Shown here: positions 36,272 through 44,703 of the stretch, one piece after another
Layout: every line of letters starts with the position of its first letter
How positions within the stretch are numbered: the first letter of the stretch is position 1
NCBI GenBank assembly: GCA_963839525.1
Contig: CAWIVJ010000003.1
Location: 1 to 63,585 of the forward strand
Source: CAWIVJ01 sp963839525
GTDB lineage: Bacteria > Cyanobacteriota > Vampirovibrionia > Gastranaerophilales > Gastranaerophilaceae
DNA length: 63,585 bases
Direction: 5' to 3'
The notes under the pieces: model-generated
What the model saw: only the letters and a program-made list of their open reading frames with translations
Database searches by the model: none
Told to the model about the DNA's origin: nothing
Position numbers and translations under genes: made by a program

Positions 36272-36550
36272 ATGTATTTTTTAAATCAAAAATCACCCGG
36301 TGAAATTTCAAAGATTGCTGCAAAAAATTTAAAAGCAAAACGGAAAAAAATGAAATTTTCACAAGAAAAACTTGCAGAAAAATCAGGTATAAGTTTAGCT
36401 TCCATAAAACGTTTTGAAAATAAGTTTGAAATTGCTTTTATGTCCTTAATCAAATTGGCAATTGCACTTGATTGCGAAGCAGATTTCGAAAATTTATTCA
36501 AGCAAAAAACTTATTCTTCGATTAATGAGGTTATAAATGAACAGTTATAA
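36272..36550 (+). CDS. hipB: HipB-like HTH antitoxin
   Basis: 92 residues with a Cro/CI-type HTH (NLKAKRKKMKFSQEKLAEKS, GISLASIKRFENK). It overlaps the HipA gene by 14 bases, the classical antitoxin-toxin arrangement, and probably represses the pair. Confidence 0.88.
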   Translation: MYFLNQKSPGEISKIAAKNLKAKRKKMKFSQEKLAEKSGISLASIKRFENKFEIAFMSLIKLAIALDCEADFENLFKQKTYSSINEVINEQL

Positions 36551-37640
36551 GTCTTTACAAGTTTTTTACAACGATATTTTAGTCGGAACTTTAGCAAAAA
36601 CGCCTGAAAATTTAGTTGCATTTGAATATGACGATAATTGGATTTCAAAAGGTTTTTCGATTTCACCGTTCAGTTTACCTTTAGTGAAAAAAGTTTTTGT
36701 ACCAAAATTTGAACCGTTTGGCGGACTTTTTGGCATTTTCAACGACAGTTTACCTGATGGTTGGGGAAGATTATTGGTTGACAGATTGTTTTTAAGAGAA
36801 AAAATTAATCCTGCGGAAATTGATAATTTAAATCGTCTTGCCGTTGTGGAAAATTCAGGAATGGGAGCTTTAACCTACAAACCTGAACATAGATTTCAGA
36901 TAATTCAAAGCGAAACAGATTTAGATAAATTAGCAACAGAATGCCGGAATATTTTGGATACAAAATTTTCACAAAATTTGGATGAATTATTTGCTTTGGG
37001 CGGTTCTTCCGGCGGTGCAAGACCTAAAATTCTGACTAAAATTAACGGCGAAGACTGGATTATTAAATTTCCGTCATCTGCGGATGATAAAAATATAGGA
37101 GAACAGGAATACAATTATTCGCTTTGCGCTAAAAGCTGCGGAATTGATATGCCGCAAACCCGTTTGTTTGAATCAAAAATTTGTTCAGGATATTTTGGTG
37201 TCAAAAGATTTGACAGAAAAAATGGGAAAAAAATTCATATGGTTTCTGCAAGTGGATTGTTGGAAACTTCTCATCGCTTGCCTAATTTGGATTACAATAT
37301 TTTAATGAAATTAACATTGGAAATTACAAAAAATTATAAGGATATTGAGCAATTATATCGTTTAATGTGTTTCAATGTATTTGCCCATAACCGTGATGAT
37401 CATTCAAAGAATTTTTCGTATCTGTTTGATTTTGATAAAAAGGAATGGCATTTGTCACCGGCTTATGACTTGCATAACAGTTCATCAATCAACGGCGAGC
37501 ATGCAACAACAATTGACGGGGAAGGCAAAAACCCGGCTGAGGAAAATATTTTAGCAGTTGCAAAAAAAATTAATATAAAAGAAAAAATAGCAAAAGATAT
37601 TATGTTAGAGGTTAAAAGTAAGACTAAAGAATTATTCTAA
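36537..37640 (+). CDS. hipA: HipA-like serine/threonine kinase toxin
   Basis: 367 residues. HipA kinases phosphorylate aminoacyl-tRNA synthetases and cause growth arrest. The N-terminal subdomain (FGGLFGIFNDSLPDGWGRLL), the P-loop-like GGSSGGARPKILTKI, the catalytic loop FNVFAHNRDDHSKNFSYL and the metal-binding SPAYDLHNSSS are all present, so it looks active. The recombination-like module begins right after its stop codon. Confidence 0.93.
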   Translation: MNSYKSLQVFYNDILVGTLAKTPENLVAFEYDDNWISKGFSISPFSLPLVKKVFVPKFEPFGGLFGIFNDSLPDGWGRLLVDRLFLREKINPAEIDNLNRLAVVENSGMGALTYKPEHRFQIIQSETDLDKLATECRNILDTKFSQNLDELFALGGSSGGARPKILTKINGEDWIIKFPSSADDKNIGEQEYNYSLCAKSCGIDMPQTRLFESKICSGYFGVKRFDRKNGKKIHMVSASGLLETSHRLPNLDYNILMKLTLEITKNYKDIEQLYRLMCFNVFAHNRDDHSKNFSYLFDFDKKEWHLSPAYDLHNSSSINGEHATTIDGEGKNPAEENILAVAKKINIKEKIAKDIMLEVKSKTKELF

Positions 37641-38040
37641 TAAAAAAATGGCATTTAAATGGCTTTTTTCAGGATTTATTTCCCTGATAACGAAAATAAA
37701 TTCCCTGTTATTTTTTAGGGAATTTAGAAATTCATGGGGTTAAAATCCTTTGTTAGCGAGGAATATTTTTTATAGGAACACGCAAAAATCATCAAAAAAC
37801 GCGAAATTTCCCTGTATATTCCCTGTATTTTTAGAGACTTTTGCTGAGCAAACTACATCCACCGGTTTTAAGTCCATTGTTCTCTGAACAATGGACTTTT
37901 TAAAGGCAAAAAGTCGGCGAACAGCTCAATTTCCCCAAAAATTCTCTGTTTGCTTTTTTCGAAGTGTAGTTTTGTAATTTTTTATTAATAAACCAGCAAA
38001 AATTATTATTTTTTATTTTATAAAAATTATATGGAGTAAT
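37641..38040 (+). repeat. recombination-site-like module, copy 3 (most complete)
   Basis: It begins GGCATTTAAATGGCTTTTTT immediately after HipA. Four TTCCCTG motifs lie at about 37678-37830 (one pair TTTCCCTGTATATTCCCTGT), plus an inverted AGGGAATTT. The core GAGACTTTTGCTG (37833-37845), ACTACATCCACCGGTTTTAA, then the terminator AGTCCATTGTTC/GAACAATGGACT (37870-37896), GCAAAAAG, and AAAAATTCTCTGTTTGC with TTTTTTCGAAGTGTAG follow. The repeated TTCCCTG motifs look like integrase arm sites. Confidence 0.75.
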
Positions 38041-38044
38041 AAAT

Positions 38045-39016
38045 TTGAACGTTTCTAAAATCAAACATAATAATATAATATTCATTAACAACCATAAACT
38101 GTCATTTGGTATAAACCCTAATGCCCCAAAGATTACTCACTCTACAAATACCAAATCAGAAGATAAAAACCAGTCAAACAAGTATATTTTAGCCGCAATA
38201 GGGGTGATTATCGCATTAATACTTCTTTTTAAACATAAGAGTATTAAAAGTTCTCTAAAGTCATTTTTTAATGTTGGTGATGCCCCCTCGGACACACCAC
38301 CACAAAAAATAAGATTGCTTAGAGGGCACCATTCTTCTAATCAACCACCACCTAAACCTCCACATAATACTGTAGATTTAGAACCAGAAATAGTAATTAA
38401 GAATAATGATAATTTACCTAATATATTAGTTAAAAAATCAAGTTATGTTGGTCAACCAGATATATATAAACATTTAACTCAAGAAAATGTATGGACTCTA
38501 TATTCCGAAAATAGGTTTAATAATTTTTTAAAAGATAATCCACATTTAGCAGAAATGTTAAATCTTGAATTGCTTAGAAAGTATCAGATTGAACCATCTC
38601 TTGAATTCATTCTAATGAGTCCTGAAATTAAATATTTTCAAAAATTTATTTCTTATATGAAAACAAATTATAGTATAGATTTATCTATTCCACCAAAAAT
38701 TTACAGATTTATTGGAGAAAGTGAACTCAATGTAATAAAAGCAAGTAAAAAAGTAGAAAATCTTCGCTGGGGGCAATCAGGTATTGATGTCACAACCAAT
38801 CCAGAGTTAAATTGGGGATTTTCTAAATATAGAATTACATTTAAAAATGACAAAATGTTTTCAATCCATCCACTTGATAAAGAAAAATCAAAAATGATTA
38901 TTCATAATGGTACAAATAATGAAGATTATTATTGGTTAAAAGGTTCCTATTCAATAGATGATATAGCCAAAATTGAAAAAAGAATGCAAGATGGATTTGA
39001 AGAAATAATTTTTTAA
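38045..39016 (+). CDS. N-terminally anchored protein with a possible ADP-ribosyltransferase-like C-terminal domain
   Basis: 323 residues from TTG with ATGGAG upstream. Residues about 19-28 carry the tag-like HKLSFGINPN. Residues about 48-63 are a membrane segment (YILAAIGVIIALILLF). A Pro-rich linker follows (SNQPPPKPPHNTVDLEP). The C-terminal 130 residues (IPPKIYRFIGESELNVIKAS, WGQSGIDVTTNPELNWGFSK, then YRITFKND) recall the R...S/T...  layout of ADP-ribosyltransferase folds. The resemblance is weak and the function is not known. Confidence 0.5.
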   Translation: MNVSKIKHNNIIFINNHKLSFGINPNAPKITHSTNTKSEDKNQSNKYILAAIGVIIALILLFKHKSIKSSLKSFFNVGDAPSDTPPQKIRLLRGHHSSNQPPPKPPHNTVDLEPEIVIKNNDNLPNILVKKSSYVGQPDIYKHLTQENVWTLYSENRFNNFLKDNPHLAEMLNLELLRKYQIEPSLEFILMSPEIKYFQKFISYMKTNYSIDLSIPPKIYRFIGESELNVIKASKKVENLRWGQSGIDVTTNPELNWGFSKYRITFKNDKMFSIHPLDKEKSKMIIHNGTNNEDYYWLKGSYSIDDIAKIEKRMQDGFEEIIF

Positions 39017-39030
39017 ATTAGCTTTCAAAA

Positions 39031-39075
39031 GAAGACTTTTGCTGTCTGGACTGCAATATCCGCCAGTTTTTAATT
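39031..39075 (+). repeat. short core repeat of the recombination-like module
   Basis: GAAGACTTTTGCTGTCTGGA then CTGCAATATCCGCCAGTTTT. It is closely related to the cores at 37833 and 40687 and lies 14 bases after a stop codon. Confidence 0.65.
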
Positions 39076-39109
39076 TAGCCTTTTGGGTAAATTTAAAAAA
39101 TAACTTCTT

Positions 39110-39322
39110 TTATTTTTCATAATTTATAAATATGGAATTGAGTATATCAGCATTATTATGCAAATATTTTAAGATGGGAAAAATATTTTGAACTTCTTCA
39201 ATTTCAATATTTGCCTCACAAAAACTTTCTAAAACAATCCCTGCATTATAAATATCATCCGCTAATTTTTCCATTTTTCTAAATTCTTGTTCTGTAAAAC
39301 TATAATTTTTAAGTTCTTCCAT
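39110..39322 (-). CDS. small helical protein, function unknown
   Basis: 70 residues (MEELKNYSFTEQEFRKMEKL; NIFPILKYLHNNADILNSIF), acidic, with no signal peptide. AAAGAGGT precedes the start. It faces away from the small HTH gene at 39467 and both lie in one cassette between two core repeats, so they may be a divergent pair. Confidence 0.55.
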   Translation of the reverse strand: MEELKNYSFTEQEFRKMEKLADDIYNAGIVLESFCEANIEIEEVQNIFPILKYLHNNADILNSIFINYEK

Positions 39323-39466
39323 CTTATACCTCTTTTATTAAGTTATTATACAATTTTATTGCAACTATTTTTCGCATGTCGCATATTTGCATCACTATTT
39401 TATCTCATTGCTACATATTTGTCAACAATGCTAAAATAATTTAGCAAACGAAAAGGAATTGTAAAT

Positions 39467-39673
39467 ATGCCGTCTAAAGAAACAGTAAAAATTTTATTAT
39501 TTAAAAAAGATATGACAATAACCGATTTAGCTATCGAAATGACGAAACTAACAGGTAAAAAATATACCAGACAAAGTCTTTCAAGTAAAATTTCAAGAAG
39601 TTCTTTAAGATTTGATGAAATGGAAGTTATTGCCCAAATTCTAAATTATAAAATAGTTTTTGAGGATAAATAG
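39467..39673 (+). CDS. small XRE-like HTH protein
   Basis: 68 residues, single domain: TVKILLFKKDMTITDLAIEM, then YTRQSLSSKISRSSLRFDEM and EVIAQILNYKIVF. AAAGGAATT supports the start. It is a likely DNA-binding repressor. The stop codon abuts the next core repeat. Confidence 0.75.
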   Translation: MPSKETVKILLFKKDMTITDLAIEMTKLTGKKYTRQSLSSKISRSSLRFDEMEVIAQILNYKIVFEDK

Positions 39674-39715
39674 GAAGCTTTTTCTATCTATACTACAATA
39701 TCCGAACTTCAAAAG
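39673..39715 (+). repeat. short core repeat of the recombination-like module, diverged
   Basis: GGAAGCTTTTTCTATCTATA then CTACAATATCCGAACTTC. The CTACAATATCCG part is identical to that at 40704-40716. Confidence 0.55.
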
Positions 39716-39829
39716 TACATATATAAAAATATATTAAATTATACTTTTAGAGTATTGACTTTTTAATACAATAAAGTAATAATTAGAATAAGCGGTGCAT
39801 TCGCCATTAGGCGTTGCACTGTTTTCATT

Positions 39830-40630
39830 TTATGGCTTATATGTATTAAGAAAATTAAACATATTAGGATTATCTGTTTTTAGATATTCTTTCATTTTAT
39901 ATGTTATACCAGCATTATTTATTAATCCATTTTTGATATTAATATTAAATTTTGGCAATAACATTCTAAAAAATTCATAATCAGGATTATCATCCCTAAA
40001 TGCTCTGTTTATAATATATGAGCATAAGTCTGTTAGTTGAATAAAATTATTATATTGAGAATCTACAAACATTAAATTTTCTATTATACTTTTATTATTT
40101 GTCCAAGAATATCCATTTGGAGCTTGAAGGGTATGTGTTTTATTTAACATTTTTTCAATACTATCAGAGCATTTATCCATTACAACAATTGCTTGTCTTT
40201 CTTTTTGGTTATATTGCATATATAAAGCAATTTTTTCTAGTAAATATTGAATTGCAAAAACATTTGGCTCAGGTTTATTTAAGCCATAATATCTTAACAG
40301 AGAATCTTTGTTTACTACAATTGAAATTAAGGTACAATTATTGCTACAGATAACCTCCATTAATCCCAATGAGAGTTCTTTTAAACCCTCCTTTGACAAA
40401 TTAGCTAAATGAGGATGTTTAATCCTTTCTTGCGGTTGTCTTATCCAATTGGATTTAACCTCTAGTATCGGGGCATTAGACGAATTAAAAATACAAAATT
40501 TGAGATGGTTTACCTTGTTATTAATGATTCTCCATTCTTTTGAATCTATACCTAAAGCATTAAAAACAAAATATTTTGTTCCAGAATTATACCCAATTTC
40601 TCCAGATTCATCTATATAAAATAAATACAT
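39830..40630 (-). CDS. DUF3800 family protein
   Basis: 266 residues. The N-terminal YLFYIDESGEIGY carries the conserved Asp and Glu. AIVVMDKCSD and the C-terminal YNNFIQLTDLCSYIINRAFR complete the family core, which is predicted to have an RNase H-like nuclease fold. Such proteins often sit in defence or mobile islands. It is the only gene in its cassette. Confidence 0.8.
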   Translation of the reverse strand: MYLFYIDESGEIGYNSGTKYFVFNALGIDSKEWRIINNKVNHLKFCIFNSSNAPILEVKSNWIRQPQERIKHPHLANLSKEGLKELSLGLMEVICSNNCTLISIVVNKDSLLRYYGLNKPEPNVFAIQYLLEKIALYMQYNQKERQAIVVMDKCSDSIEKMLNKTHTLQAPNGYSWTNNKSIIENLMFVDSQYNNFIQLTDLCSYIINRAFRDDNPDYEFFRMLLPKFNINIKNGLINNAGITYKMKEYLKTDNPNMFNFLNTYKP

Positions 40631-40685
40631 AAGAGCCTCTTAAATTTAACACATTAATTATATCATATATCAAAAATTTTTTTAT

Positions 40686-40915
40686 AGAGGCTTTTGCTGT
40701 CAATACTACAATATCCGGTTTTAAGTCCATTGTTCTCAGAACAATGGACTTTTTAAATGCAAAAAGCCTGCAAACAGCGGGACTTTAGCACATACGGAAT
40801 TAAAAGAGAATTTTTAAATTTAAAATTCTCTTAATTTTTTGCCAATTTTTCTAAAAATTCTCTTTCTCATTTTTTCGTGGTGGCTGTTTGATTAAAAAAT
40901 CAAATTAAAAATTCT
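40686..40915 (+). repeat. recombination-site-like module, copy 4
   Basis: GAGGCTTTTGCTGTCAATAC, then TACAATATCCGGTTTTAAG, the terminator AGTCCATTGTTC/GAACAATGGACT (40724-40750) nearly identical to copy 3, GCAAAAAG, a hairpin AGAGAATTTT/AAAATTCTCT, then TAAAAATTCTCTTTCTCATT and TTTTCGTGGTGGCTG. Confidence 0.75.
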
Positions 40916-40920
40916 AAAGC

Positions 40921-40970
40921 TGTCAAGCCCCCAATTTTTGTACCAAGTTAAGAGTTAGTATATCGGCATT
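40921..40970 (-). mobile_element. right-end scrap of the IS3-family element
   Basis: TGTCAAGCCCCCAATTTTTG and the following bases match the right terminus of the intact element (34200-35442), inverted and diverged. Confidence 0.7.
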
Positions 40971-41011
40971 CAACAATGTAGCTCTCGGAGCAGGGGATAA
41001 TTAAGAATTTA

Positions 41012-42943
41012 TTATTTTTTATTGGTTAAAATAATTACTTCAGATGGTCCTACATCACGAATTTCTAAATATGCGGTTCCATCAAATTTATGTTTAACTT
41101 TTAATACTGAGCCTATGGTATTTGTTTTATTATTTATTCCGGCAATCTCTTCAGTATTAGCTATTATATAAAAATCGGGATACAGTAAACTAATGTTGGC
41201 ATCAACTTGAATATCTCCTCCGCGTCTATCTTGACCATTACTATTAACAATGCATAGGACTTCTTCATCATCAAGTATTCTGGACCAAGCAATAATCTCC
41301 CCGCATTTTGAATCGGTAAAATCATAACCAAAATTAGAAATTTGCCTTAGATATTCTCTTCCATAAGATAAAGCAGGATATTTTTTTCTTATCTCTATCA
41401 AATGTTTTATTCTAATAAAAGCAGGATGTTTTTGATTAAAACAATGATATCCAATTGTTCCGAATGCTCCAAATCCTGGCAGATTATCATCATAAGAGGT
41501 TAATCCCACTTTACCGGGGGCTTTTGGATGCTCAGCACCAAACATTGTTTCTCTAAGGTAACAATCCGTCCCACCATATTCCTGTAGCCATTTTATTTCA
41601 GATGATTCAGGACCCGCAAATGCTTGTTCGGTCCCATAATAAATACAGGGGATTCCTAAGCTTAGCAACTGAATTGCAACACCTGCCACGACTTGATAAT
41701 TTGAAGAAGCATTTGTAGAAAATCGTAATTTAGCTCCGCAAACATGGTCATGATCATTTAAAACAGTAACATATCTGTCAGCAGATAATCTGCTTGAACC
41801 AAAAGCCGGATTCCACTCATCCGGAGCCGTTCCTACATAAAATTTAGCTTTTGTCAGTCCTTTTGCAACATTACATAAAGTGTCTCTGCTGCTTATATCC
41901 AAACAGGCGTTAAGGTTATGACTTATCGCTTCAAGATATTCAGCAGGGAAATATTTTCCTCCAGCTACTTCTCCTACAAGGAAAAAATTGTTTTTTCCTA
42001 TATTTATTGCAAATTCTTTAATCGAACCGCAAAAATTTCTTGCCTGTACCATCGAAACATGCTTTAGTGTATCAATTCTAAAACCATCGCAATCAGTTAA
42101 CGCTATCCAATATTTGTAAACCTTTAATAAATAAGATAAGGCTTTTGAATCAAGATTAAAATCCCTTAAACCTAAAAAATCAGTCCTTCTGTATTCAGTA
42201 TTCGGGTCATCAACATTCTCTTTAGTTTCCCCTCCTAAAGAACCTTGACCTGCTCTTGTATAATAATTTTCATTCGCTAATTCTTCGGGATATACACCGT
42301 CATTATCACCTACTATAGTTTTAATCGCCTGTTCATCTTCACTTAACCAACTTCCAATTTGATAATAATTAGCCCAATTTAAGTATGTTGGTTCTTTATC
42401 TTCTGGTTTTTTCCCCTCATATATCCAATTATGTCCTGAATGATTAAAAATTACATCAAGTATAATTCTTATATTTTTATTATGAGCTTCTTCTACTAAA
42501 TTAACTAAATCCTCTTTTGTTCCGAAGCGGGGGTCTACCTCTAAAAAATCTTGTATGGCATAACCATGATAATCATTTTTATTAATTCTCTGTTTAAAAA
42601 TAGGTCCAAGCCATATAACAGTAATCCCCAATTCTGACAGGTAATCAAGTTTTGATTTTATTCCGTTTAACGTACCGCCTTGAAATCTCTCTTTTCCTGA
42701 TTTAACCCAATTAGCCCAATTCCAGTTTTGAGGTCTCAGTGTTGGAATCTCACTATAATTAGAAGGCATGATTTTTTTATTAGATTCTTTACCATTGCTA
42801 AATCTGTCCGGCAAAAGAAAGTATAAAACTTCTGAACACCAATCAATAGGCGAAGCATAATATTTTTCTCTTTGCGGAAGAGTAAAGTCAAAAAGACTTT
42901 TGATTTTGGGCATTTCTAATATCTTTTTTGAAAAATCATTCAT
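41012..42943 (-). CDS. GH13 alpha-amylase-family glycosidase, cytoplasmic
   Basis: 643 residues without a signal peptide. The GH13 motifs are IILDVIFNHSGHNW, DGFRIDTLKH (nucleophile Asp), FLVGEVAG (acid/base Glu) and VLNDHDHVC. A C-terminal beta-sandwich follows (EVLCIVNSNGQDRRG). It probably hydrolyses alpha-1,4-glucans or oligosaccharides. It lies beside a second, secreted GH13 gene on the same strand, so the pair may act outside and inside the cell. Confidence 0.9.
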   Translation of the reverse strand: MNDFSKKILEMPKIKSLFDFTLPQREKYYASPIDWCSEVLYFLLPDRFSNGKESNKKIMPSNYSEIPTLRPQNWNWANWVKSGKERFQGGTLNGIKSKLDYLSELGITVIWLGPIFKQRINKNDYHGYAIQDFLEVDPRFGTKEDLVNLVEEAHNKNIRIILDVIFNHSGHNWIYEGKKPEDKEPTYLNWANYYQIGSWLSEDEQAIKTIVGDNDGVYPEELANENYYTRAGQGSLGGETKENVDDPNTEYRRTDFLGLRDFNLDSKALSYLLKVYKYWIALTDCDGFRIDTLKHVSMVQARNFCGSIKEFAINIGKNNFFLVGEVAGGKYFPAEYLEAISHNLNACLDISSRDTLCNVAKGLTKAKFYVGTAPDEWNPAFGSSRLSADRYVTVLNDHDHVCGAKLRFSTNASSNYQVVAGVAIQLLSLGIPCIYYGTEQAFAGPESSEIKWLQEYGGTDCYLRETMFGAEHPKAPGKVGLTSYDDNLPGFGAFGTIGYHCFNQKHPAFIRIKHLIEIRKKYPALSYGREYLRQISNFGYDFTDSKCGEIIAWSRILDDEEVLCIVNSNGQDRRGGDIQVDANISLLYPDFYIIANTEEIAGINNKTNTIGSVLKVKHKFDGTAYLEIRDVGPSEVIILTNKK

Positions 42944-43068
42944 GTTATTATCTTCTTAAGTTTTGTCAGATTATTTTCCCGATTTTATATTTTTATTAGT
43001 ATAATATTTTTAAAAAATTAAGACAATTTTTTGTAAAAAATATGCCGGAAAACTTTATATACCTAGCT

Positions 43069-44525
43069 TTATCTAGAGATTTGAACAAAAAATAAAGCTG
43101 TTTTTGGAGCTATATTAAATCCTCTACTTTGAGAGATTCCCCACTTTGATATAAACTTTTTATTGTGTTCAGTGGGGCTTGGTCGAATTTCAACATAAAA
43201 ATTATGTTGTATCTCTTTGTAGCAACCTTTTAACGGAGTGTTTGTCACCTCTGCGACAGAATAATTCCGCTTTTCATTTGCTTTATTAATTATGATAAAA
43301 CCCTTATCCCCTCTGGTTATAAAAAGAAGGTTTTTTTCATCATAAGCACAAGGACTGTTATGGGTATTAACCAAGTAAACACTTTCTGCAGGGGCATTTA
43401 AATCATTCATTATTTTTTTGAATTTTATACCTGCTTTTACAGTATTAAACTTATCATCAGCTTGAGCACCGTTTGTAAGTTCATGAGTATTATCACTAAA
43501 AATTAACGGAACACCCTCCTTTCTTGCAAGAACATATGCCCAGGCAAGTTCTGCATATTTTTGATCTTTAAAAGCCTTGGAAATTGTATCATGATTCCTT
43601 GCAAAGGTTACTGAATCCTTACCTGCAGAATCCGGCATACATAGATTTTTCCACAGATTTCCCGATGAGCTGAAAGCAGAAGTCAAAGAATAAAATAACT
43701 TAAAGTCGGTAACAGGTGTATTTGCAGAACTGTATTCATTTAATATTTTTGTATCCGCCGTATAGTTTTCTCCATAGATAAAAGCATCGGGAATTTTCGA
43801 CCTGATATAATCAACATAAAATTTATATTGAGCGGGAGACATGTGTGTTTTTCGGCATCAAATCTAAATCCTTTTACTCCTGTAGCAATAAGAACATCAA
43901 GATATTCTTTATGAACTTTTCGAACATTCGGGCTGTTAAAATTAAAATCTGCCCAGGTTCCCTCTCCCCAACCTACAATCCTGCTTATATTGGTATTCCC
44001 GTTTTTAATAAGTTCATCCCAATTTTTAATTTCTTGCCATGGATGAAAATCATCTCTTTTAAACTGCGGCATCTGTGTTGTTAATTTTAAATAAAGTTTG
44101 TCTAAATCCAAACAATCATTATTGTTATAACACTTATCAGCAGCATCTTTCCAATCCTTTGCGCGAATATCAGCCATTCCATGATTGAACACTATATCGC
44201 ATACAATTATCATATTATCAGAATTTGCTTTCTTAACAAGTTTCTTTAAGTCAGCAAGGGAACCACGCCCTTCTATTATTGAATAATTTTTAGGCTGGTA
44301 TCGAGCCCACCAGTCAGGACTTGGATTTGATTGCTGTGCCGGAGCTATCTGGATGGCATCAAAGCCTTTATTATGTAATTTATCAACCATAGGTACAATA
44401 TCCTTAAAATTCATATTGAACGCATGGTAAATTATAAAGGGTTCTTTTGCAAAAACCGAGGAAGCTAAAACAATAAATAATAACAGAAAGAGTGTTAATA
44501 CGTATTTCATTTTTTCAAAAAACAT
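43069..44525 (-). pseudogene. secreted GH13 alpha-amylase with a two-base frameshift
   Basis: The N-terminal frame (43740-44525) has a signal peptide (YVLTLFLLLFIVLASSVFAK), IQIAPAQQSNPSPDWW, IVCDIVFNHGMAD and GVKGFRFDAEKH. The C-terminal frame (43069-43842) continues MSPAQYKFYVDYIRSKIPDA, IYGEN, and FARNHDTI. The frames join if one CA (TG on the plus strand) unit is removed from a three-unit repeat at 43842-43847. All three catalytic acids are encoded across the two parts. Either a real inactivation, slippage at the short repeat, or a sequence error. Confidence 0.85.
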
Positions 44526-44703
44526 TTAACTTTTTCCTTATTACTCTACTGACTATACTATTAGCATAAATAGTCAGGCAATTATAAATTAATTTAAAAC
44601 TTGCAATGATTATTATAAATAATATCGTAAAGAAAATTTAAAAGGAATAAGTCGATTGAGTAAATTTTATTAATCAATCTGCTTCATTAATAAGGGAATT
44701 TAT

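Noticed and set aside
37641..40915. CRISPR array
   Set aside because: The repeats here are few, diverged and separated by whole genes; there are no regular short spacers and no cas genes.
32414..40915. Classical integron
   Set aside because: No integron integrase is seen, cargo lies in both orientations, and the repeats do not show the paired R and L boxes of attC sites; the tRNA junction fits other integrases better.
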